Positions 57,851-64,000 of a stretch of DNA of 64,000 bases are shown piece by piece (the first letter of the stretch is position 1; every line of letters starts with the position of its first letter). Made by a program: the position numbers and the translations under genes. This DNA comes from Carnegiea gigantea (lineage: Eukaryota; Streptophyta; Magnoliopsida; Caryophyllales; Cactaceae): positions 53,501-117,500 of the forward strand of contig JAKOGI010002167.1 in the NCBI GenBank assembly GCA_029747015.1, in the 5' to 3' direction. The notes beneath the pieces are model-generated. The model saw nothing but the letters and a program-made list of their open reading frames with translations. It searched no databases and had not been told where the DNA came from.

Positions 57851-58403
57851 GCAAGCCGTCAGGAGAATCTTTCATTACTTACGTGGTACAAGTGATCTGG
57901 TGCTTAGCTACCAACAAGGGGATCTTAAGCTGAGAAGATATACGGATGCTGATTGGGGTGGTGACCTGGACGAGTCCAGATCTACCTCAGGATATGTGTT
58001 CACCCTTGGCGGGGGAGCCATATCATGGTGCAGTAAGAAACAAGACTGCATAGCACTTTCGACCATGGAAGCAGAGTATGTTACTTGTTGCCTTGCTACT
58101 CAAAGGGCAATATGGCTGAGGAGTTTTCTCCAGGATCTCAATCTTACTCCCAGAGCTGATGATCCTATAGAGTTGTTATGTGACAATACTGCTGCTGTTA
58201 AGTTTTCTAAAGATCCCAAGTTCTACAGAAAGACCAACCATATTAAGAGGCGTTATCATTTTGTCCGAAACGCCATAAAAGAGAAGGAAGTTGCCATTAA
58301 GTATATATCTACAAGTAGGATGATAGCTGATCCATTAACTAAGCCTATTCCTAGAGACGCTTTTAAAGATCATGTGATGAGCTTGGGTATACATAGGATT
58401 TAG
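57851..58403 (+). pseudogene. Copia B RNase H and C-terminus
   Basis: YTDADWGGDLDESRSTSGY (first Asp), IALSTMEAEYVTCC (Glu), ELLCDNTAAVKFSKDP (Asp), KTNHIKRRYHFVR, then IADPLTKPIPRDAF and a stop at 58401-58403. Open from 57630 to the natural stop, so this is the best preserved domain of the window. Confidence 0.93.
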
Positions 58404-59365
58404 TTTTTGGATGTATCTAAGTATATAATGGACATATGTACTCTTGTATTGAATATTTATAAAATAAAGAATGATATTTCTTTTTAGATATTCATGACTA
58501 TGTGAGTACATTATAAGGCACATTGTATGTCACCAAGCTTCAGATTAGCCTTGTCACACAGACAATCGTCCTGACGCTTGAGTAGCGGGCAGAATGAGAC
58601 CGAATCATATTAGCACTAGGTTTGCAATATTGATTACTCATACCATGTGTGCATGAATGAAAGGATATAGTCGCCTTAGTAAGACTAAGATGAGACTCAG
58701 GGAAGTCGAATATGAAATAAGTTTTCATATCGAAGCTTTATAGCCGAATCTTGAGTGTTGTGATTAACATTATGCATGTTAATCTAGCAACTCAGGTTGG
58801 TTTTTTGAGTAAAAGCCAAACTCACGATTCGCATGGCATAGAAGAGTGACATGCCCAACTTAGCTGGAGCTATGTCATGACACACCCTCATACTGTGTGT
58901 GCTAAATGTCGACCTATTTGATGGGTGACAAGTGAACTCCCTAATCTTGTGTGTGCTAAATGTCGACCTATTATGATATGAAATCTAGAGAATGATGTTG
59001 CTACCTTAATATGTTATCCAAGGGTCAAGATGTATACGGTCCAGAGGGGCACATTAGGAAAACAGTTATGCTAAGATGGATTATTTTAATTGTCTAAGGA
59101 AGAATCATTCCTCATCACCATATCAAGCCCGGGCGATTATATTCAGTATATAATCAATTGATATATCAGGCATAAAGGGACAGTGTATGCTATTGGTGAT
59201 GTTCTTGAATGATTCGAGGTATTGGTTTTCTTGAAGGTGTTATATCAGTTAGATGGTGACTTGATGTAACACTGATGTATTCGGTTTTGGTCGCACGCTC
59301 CATTCCCAGTATGAAACGTGAGGGAATATGTTGGTAGAGAGATATGAGATTCGAGGTCTGTGTGA
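58404..59365 (+). other. Copia B 3' untranslated region
   Basis: Non-coding. It contains a direct repeat of TGTGTGTGCTAAATGTCGAC, whose copies start at about 58897 and 58951. Confidence 0.7.
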
Positions 59366-59747
59366 CCAAGGGGGAGCTGTTGACCGGTAACGGTCACATA
59401 GGTTTAACGGCCATAATCACCCCATTAATTTGGCAGTTATATAGGATTAGTTGTGTATTAATCTGTCCATTAAATTCTGATTCAGTTTCAGGATTATGTG
59501 ATTATATAAGGGGGTGTGTGTATGTGGATCAAATACAAGAAGCACAGCAGGCAGAGCAAAATAATTTTCCAAGATCAAATTCTCTCTGTCCCTATCCCTC
59601 ACACAACCGAACCATCCCCAGAGGTTTGGGTTTGGAGCGTGGCTGTTCAATGACTCTAGTAGCCACCAGTTCATGGGTAGCAGTCAAGCGAGCTTAAGAT
59701 CCTGGCAGTCAAGCTTTCGCATTCAGGTAATCCTAAATTTATCTACA
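59366..59747 (+). repeat. Copia B polypurine tract and 3' LTR
   Basis: CAAGGGGGAGC precedes TGTTGACCGGTAACGG at 59378. The LTR ends ATCTACA at 59747, followed by the TCCAA duplication. Confidence 0.92.
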
Positions 59748-59752
59748 TCCAA

Positions 59753-60060
59753 CACCAACAACTCCACTCAAACAACCTCCTCTAACAGGGGTGTACCTGT
59801 AGGTTCTATATTATGTGATTCAATTGATTCATCGTTGAATATTTTGAGTGCTTTTGTTTCTATTACAATCTATTTCTGCAGGTAATGAAATGTTTGAAAG
59901 GGTGTTGCGTCCTAGTCCTAGTATCATTTATCAAATTTGTCATTCTCTAGGATATCCTGCTGTTGCCTGTTTCCCTCTTTATCAGCCCCAATACTTCTAC
60001 TCCTGCTATGTCCTCTTTCCTGCCTGTTCAGCCTAGTGAGAGCTCATGGTACCCTGACTC
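59753..60060 (+). pseudogene. Copia A gag, 3' part
   Basis: Continuation of the Copia A gag after Copia B. A weak knuckle-like stretch SIIYQICHSLGYPAVACFPLYQ-type residues at about 59925-59985 shows C..C and a late Cys but lacks the His spacing of a clean CCHC (Tyr sits where His is expected). Confidence 0.55.
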
Positions 60061-61260
60061 TGCCATGGCATTTCATATGACACCCGACAAAGGTACTTTA
60101 CTCTCTTAAACTGCTTATTGCGGGTCTAATATGGTTCAAGTAGGGAATGGTAAACCAGTACCCATTAAATATATTGGACATATGCGTGTTATGACTCCCA
60201 GTCGGCCGCTAACACTTAAATTCGTGCTTCCTGTGCCAGACCTTAAACATAATCTTTTGTTTATGAGGCGTTGATGTCATAATAATGACTGTCATGTACA
60301 GTTTACTGATTTTTTTTTTTTTGGGTCAAGGACAACATCACAGATGTTGTCCTTCTTCAGGGATCTAGTCATGGTAATCTTTACCCTATTCGTGTCAGTT
60401 TCGTTCAACTTGTTCCTGCTCTAACGGTAGTGCATGATACCGGAGAAGTTTGGTATAAGAGGCTTAGACATTGTGGCCATAATGTTTCGGACAGTCTTAG
60501 GAAAGTTAATGCTATCAAAACTTCTGTTTTTCATTATACCTGTGTTACATATCACTTAGCTAAATCTCAAACATTGTCTTTAAACAAAGTTGATCATTAT
60601 TCACAAACTCCGTTGCATATTATACATTCTGACATTTAGGAAGCACCTCGTGATTCTATTAACTATTTTTGCAATTATGCTATTTTTGTTGATAATTTTT
60701 CCCGTTTCACTTGGTTATATCCGATGAAACGTAAATTTGAAGTGTTCTCCATCATCAAAAATTTTCAAAAATTAGTCAAAAATCAGTTTAACCAATCCAT
60801 CAAAATTTTGATAATGGTACACTTCAGGTCATTGCATTTAATCTGGTGTCCTTTTTCATAAATCATGCCTGAATACCTAGGCACAAAATGGTGTTACAGA
60901 ATGCAAACATAGACACATTTTTGAGATGGTTTGGTCATTTTTAATTCAATCTGGCTTACCATATTGCTTTTGGGTTGAAGTTGCTTTTACAACAGTTTTC
61001 ACTATTAATCATTTACCAACACCAAATCTTGTCAATCAAAGTCCGTTTCAAAAGTTGTTTGGATGTGTGCCTGATCACATATTTTTATGTACCTTTGGTT
61101 GTGAATGTTTGCCGAACTTCATTGCTTGCCCCTGTAACATGTTATAGCCTCAGTCCATTTAGTGTGTTTTTTTACTGTGCTCACCAATATAAAGGACATA
61201 GTCACCTTGATCGCAAAATAGAGAAAATTTATAGTAGTCGACATGTATGATTTCATGAAA
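60061..61260 (+). pseudogene. Copia A protease and integrase remnant
   Basis: Protease-flanking text (AMAFHMTPDK, VQVGNGKPVPIKYIG, VLPVPDLKHNLL). Pre-integrase VWYKRLRHCGHNVSDSL, then TPLHIIHSDI (first Asp, then TAG), NYAIFVDNFSRFTWLYPMK, a poorly readable middle, VFTINHLPTPNLVNQSPF and TFGCECLPN. A T run at 60308-60321 and several stops break it. Confidence 0.75.
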
Positions 61261-61800
61261 CAATTTTCCCCTATTCTTCTCTGGTTGCACAATCCTTAAC
61301 ATTGCCACATGATCCAAGTAGTTCCGTGGAGGATATTCTTATTCTTACCTCTCCTGCTGCATCTACTCCTTCGGTATCACATGCTGCGCCACCTATCATT
61401 GTGACCTCCCCCCGGGTCTGCCTTCCCCCCCTTTGGTCAGTGTTGTTCATGTGTCTTCCCTATCCCTCCATATGTCTAGTCAGGTCTTCATGTCTCCTAT
61501 AGTCTCATCTTCCCCCACGGTTGTGTCTAGCCACTTTCATCACTTGCTGTGGTCGAGTTTAGTCCTTTCCCACTTACTTCCCCTATTGTGTCATCCCTCG
61601 TAGCGTCTGAGTCTTCTCGTAGGGTCAGCTCTTCACCTTCCTCTTCTATTTCTAGTCAGGACGTTCCCCATGCATCATCCCTGTCGGCCTCAGTCTCAGT
61701 CCCGCATGCCCCTAATGTTCATCCCATGTAAACAAGGTCTAAGTCTGGCATTCACAAACCTAAACACATCTTGTCTCTCAATGTTGAGTGTGTTGAGATT
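61261..61800 (+). other. Copia A linker between integrase and reverse transcriptase
   Basis: Ser/Pro/Val-rich frames (SSSVEDILILTSPAASTPSV, SSRRVSSSPSSSISSQDVPH) typical of the variable linker in copia polyproteins. No function can be assigned. Confidence 0.6.
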
Positions 61801-62530
61801 GAGCCCACTTTGTTTTAGGAAGCATTTAAAAATCCTAAGTGGAAAGGGGAGATGATTGATGAGTATAACGCTCTTATTTCTAATGATACATAGGAACTGA
61901 TACCTCCTTGACCTTGTTAGAATGCCGTGGCTAGTAAGTGAGTTTACAGGACTAAATATCATTATGATGGTGAAGTACTTGAGTGTTACAAAGCAAGACT
62001 GGTTGCTGTAGGTAATCACCAATAGGCAGGTATTGATTGTCATGAGACTTTTTCTCCTGTTGTTCATCTTGCTACTATTAGACTTGTTCTGTCTCTTGTT
62101 GTCACTCACAAATGGCCTATTCATCAACTTGATGTTAAGAATGCCTTTCTGTATGGCATTCTTGCGAACAAGTTTTCATTATTGACTCCGATTTCCCTCA
62201 TCATGTGTGTTGCCTCAGGAAAGCCATTTATGGATTGAAACAAGCTCCTCGGGCTTGGTTTCATCGCTTCAATAGCTTTCTACTTACACATGACTTTATC
62301 TGCAGTCAGTGTGACCCATCGATGTTTATCCTGCGCACTGCTAATCAAATACTTGTCCTCCCATTATATGTTGTTGACATCATTTTAACAGGCAGCTCTT
62401 CTAGTCTCCTCTTTTTTCCTTTATTAACACTTTTTCCTGTCAGTTTGTCATGAAGGACCTTGGGGACCTTCACTATTTTCTTGGAGTGTAAGTCTCTCGC
62501 TCTCCCACAGGTTTGTTCCTTTCACTGCAT
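61801..62530 (+). pseudogene. Copia A reverse transcriptase remnant
   Basis: NPKWKGEMIDEYNALISN, YKARLVAVGNHQ, HETFSPVVHLATIRLVLSL, HQLDVKNAFLYGIL, CCLRKAIYGLKQAPRAWFHR, then YVVD at 62367-62378 (Val for the first catalytic Asp) and FVMKDLGDLHYFLGV. Many stops. Interrupted at 62530. Confidence 0.85.
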
Positions 62531-63109
62531 TAGGGATGAGAGTTGCACTCGAACTCAAAAATTCGCCCCGAACCCGCCCCATTTGTAGCGGGTATGGGTA
62601 CAAAAACTTGTAAAAAAATGGGTATGGGGCGGGTATGTGTATTGCATTTAAAAATGGGTATGGGTATGGTATGGATTTTTAAAACCCGTACCCGACTGTG
62701 TACCCGATTTGCTAATAAAAGGCGACCAAAATACGGTAAAATCAAAAAATAAATGTTTGGCGTGAAACTCTTAGTGTATAGTATTTATTTATGTAGAAAT
62801 GAAAAAATAATTTTTTTTACATTTTTAACTTCCGTCAGTTTATCTGACATAAATTTTAGTAGCGCCGCTTGAAATTGCTAATCAAATATACCGTGTATGC
62901 AAATATGGGTTGAATATGGGTGACACTTTGCACACTCTATATATACCCGAATAAAACCCATAAACCCGAAAAATTCGATGGATATAGGTATGGGTACAAC
63001 CATCCAAAACCCGATGGGTATCGGTATGGGTATGGGTATGACTTTTGAAAATGGGTATGGGTGCGGGTATAACTCAACCTGCCCTAAACCCGCCCAATGC
63101 CCATCCCTA
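62531..63109. mobile_element. hAT-like non-autonomous element (579 bp) in Copia A
   Basis: Ends TAGGGATGAG and CCCATCCCTA. 8-bp flanks CACTGCAT (62523-62530) and CACAGCAT (63110-63117) match at 7 of 8. Both ends are full of GGGTATGGGTA and its complement, as in the element at 27671-28205. No transposase. Confidence 0.85.
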
Positions 63110-63921
63110 CACAGCATAACACTTTCCTCCTTTGAAAATTCTATCTTCACACTTGCAAGATTGTCGGTACTCCACTTGTTCCTGGGACTGCCCTTACCTT
63201 CACAGATGATGATTTACTTACAGATCCTATTGAGTACAGAAGCATCATAGGCGCTCTTCAATATTTAACTATGACTTGACGTGACATTGCGTGTGCAGTT
63301 TATGTAGTTTTCCAGTTTATGCTTGCCCCATGTACTTCTCACCTCTCAACTATCAATCGTATTTTCATGCACCTGCAGGGAGCATTAGGTGATGGGCTTC
63401 TACTTCGTCCTGTTATTACCACTACTGCCATTGTTGCCCACTTAGATGCGGATTGGGCGGGTTGCAAGGACACTTGTCGGTCCACTATTGATTATATTGT
63501 GTTTCTGGTACCTAATCTTATTGCTTAGCGCTTGAAGAAACAACCTACTGTTTCTAACTTATCTACTGAAGATGAATACTGTACAATTGCCTATGCTGTT
63601 TTTGAGACCATCTGGATTCACAAGTTGCTTCATGACTTAGGGATTACGCTCTCAGCCACCACTAAGGTTTTGTGTGATGACATCTCATCAACTCATCCAC
63701 TTACCTTACTACTAATTGCGTACATCATGAGTGTAGCAATCATATTATCGTTGATTATCATTTTGTTCGGGAACGTGCCGCACATGGTGGCCTTATCATT
63801 CGTTATGTACCTGCTAAGCTTTAGCTAGCTTATATTTTCACAAAAGGATTGTCTTCTAAACAGTTTGCTTTTTTAAAAGCCTATCTGTCCATCTGTTCTC
63901 CTCTTGCACAGATTGAGGGGG
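63110..63921 (+). pseudogene. Copia A RT end, RNase H and polypurine tract
   Basis: DPIEYRSIIGALQYLTMT then RDIACAVYVVFQFM, AHLDADWAGCKDTCRSTIDY (first Asp), KKQPTVSNLSTEDEYCTIAY (Asp for the usual Glu/Ala pair), KVLCDDISS, then after a shift NHIIVDYHFVRERAAHGG and YIFTKGLSSKQF. GATTGAGGGGG (63911-63921) is the polypurine tract. Confidence 0.85.
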
Positions 63922-64000
63922 TATAATAGAGGAGAATGATACTTATATAGTTTACTCCTATAAATTTTTGTTATATACATGAGTGCCTGGCTCCCAGATT
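63922..64000 (+). repeat. Copia A 3' LTR (start only)
   Basis: TATAATAGAGGAGAATGATAC aligns with 49942 onward; the opening TG has become TA. The window ends inside it. Confidence 0.8.

Larger units (their letters stand above)
51051..59747 (+). mobile_element. Copia B, full-length Tnt1-like copia retrotransposon nested in Copia A
   Basis: About 370-bp LTRs, a tRNA-Met primer site, a complete gag-pol order and a polypurine tract, with a 5-bp target duplication. The polyprotein is well preserved but interrupted by several stops, at least one frameshift and a 1-kb DNA element in RT. By eye the two LTRs differ at roughly 28 positions, mostly transitions, so insertion is not recent. Confidence 0.95.
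49942..64000 (+). mobile_element. Copia A, host of nested insertions (right end outside window)
   Basis: A 108-bp 5' LTR at 49942 and the start of a matching 3' LTR at 63922 enclose gag, protease, integrase, RT and RNase H remnants in copia order. Copia B (51051-59747) and a hAT-like element (62531-63109) interrupt it. Without them the body is about 4.7 kb, normal for a short-LTR copia element. All domains carry stops. Confidence 0.85.

Noticed and set aside
59810..59882. Possible spliceosomal intron (GTAGGT...TGCAGGTAATG) in Copia A gag
   Set aside because: The surrounding frames are too decayed to show that joining the sides restores a protein.
62531..63109. GGGTATGGGTA words as interstitial telomere repeats
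   Set aside because: The plant telomere repeat is TTTAGGG. These words are not in tandem and fall between TIRs with a target duplication, so they belong to a hAT-like element.

Overview
This window is repeat-rich nuclear DNA from a flowering plant, probably a dicot. I see no intact host gene. Nearly all of the 64 kb is LTR retrotransposons in varying decay, with four TIR-bounded non-autonomous DNA elements and one RNase H-like pseudogene between or inside them. The plant assignment rests on primer-binding sites for tRNA-Asp (TGGCGCCGTTGCCGGG) and initiator tRNA-Met (TGGTATCAGAGC), on Ty1/copia polyproteins of plant type, and on hAT-like elements with 8-bp target duplications.

Region 1 (1-21120, + strand) is a head-to-tail array. 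About 1.31-kb LTRs (TGTTAG...CTAACA) alternate with about 2.9-kb internal domains, giving a 4.2-kb period. Five internal domains (the first partial) and five LTRs are visible, and the array continues off the left edge. Each internal domain carries a Ty3/gypsy-like gag with a CX2CX4HX4C zinc knuckle, then a second conserved ORF with a hydrophobic segment, then about 1.5 kb of T/G-rich non-coding DNA. No protease, reverse transcriptase, RNase H or integrase is present, so the element is non-autonomous. The gag is split by the same -1 frame change at C TTT TTA in all five units.

Region 2 (21152-about 25960) is a decayed full-length copia element (Copia C). It is followed by a frameshifted RNase H-like fragment (about 26660-27187) and a hAT-type element (27671-28205).

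Region 3 (29155-46799, - strand) is LTR-internal-LTR-internal-LTR. It has three 4.3-kb LTRs and two 2380-bp internal domains that I cannot assign any coding function. The whole 17.6-kb structure has tRNA-Met primer sites and is bounded by one 5-bp target duplication (ataac). It is a LARD-type element expanded after a single insertion. Each LTR carries about 12 diverged copies of a 68-69-bp tandem repeat.

Region 4 (46805-64000) holds a diverged minus-strand relative of the region 1 LTR (about 48250-49450), itself split by a 292-bp hAT-like element. A nested stack follows. Copia A (49942 to beyond 64000) is interrupted in gag by Copia B (51051-59747, target duplication tccaa) and in its reverse transcriptase/RNase H region by a hAT-like element (62531-63109). 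Copia B is itself interrupted inside reverse transcriptase by a 1000-bp TIR element (56082-57081) with AT-only DNA in its middle and 10-bp direct repeats near its ends.

Nothing here looks able to move by itself. Both tandem structures fit unequal recombination between LTRs, and finding two unrelated families in that state within one 64-kb window is the most notable feature.
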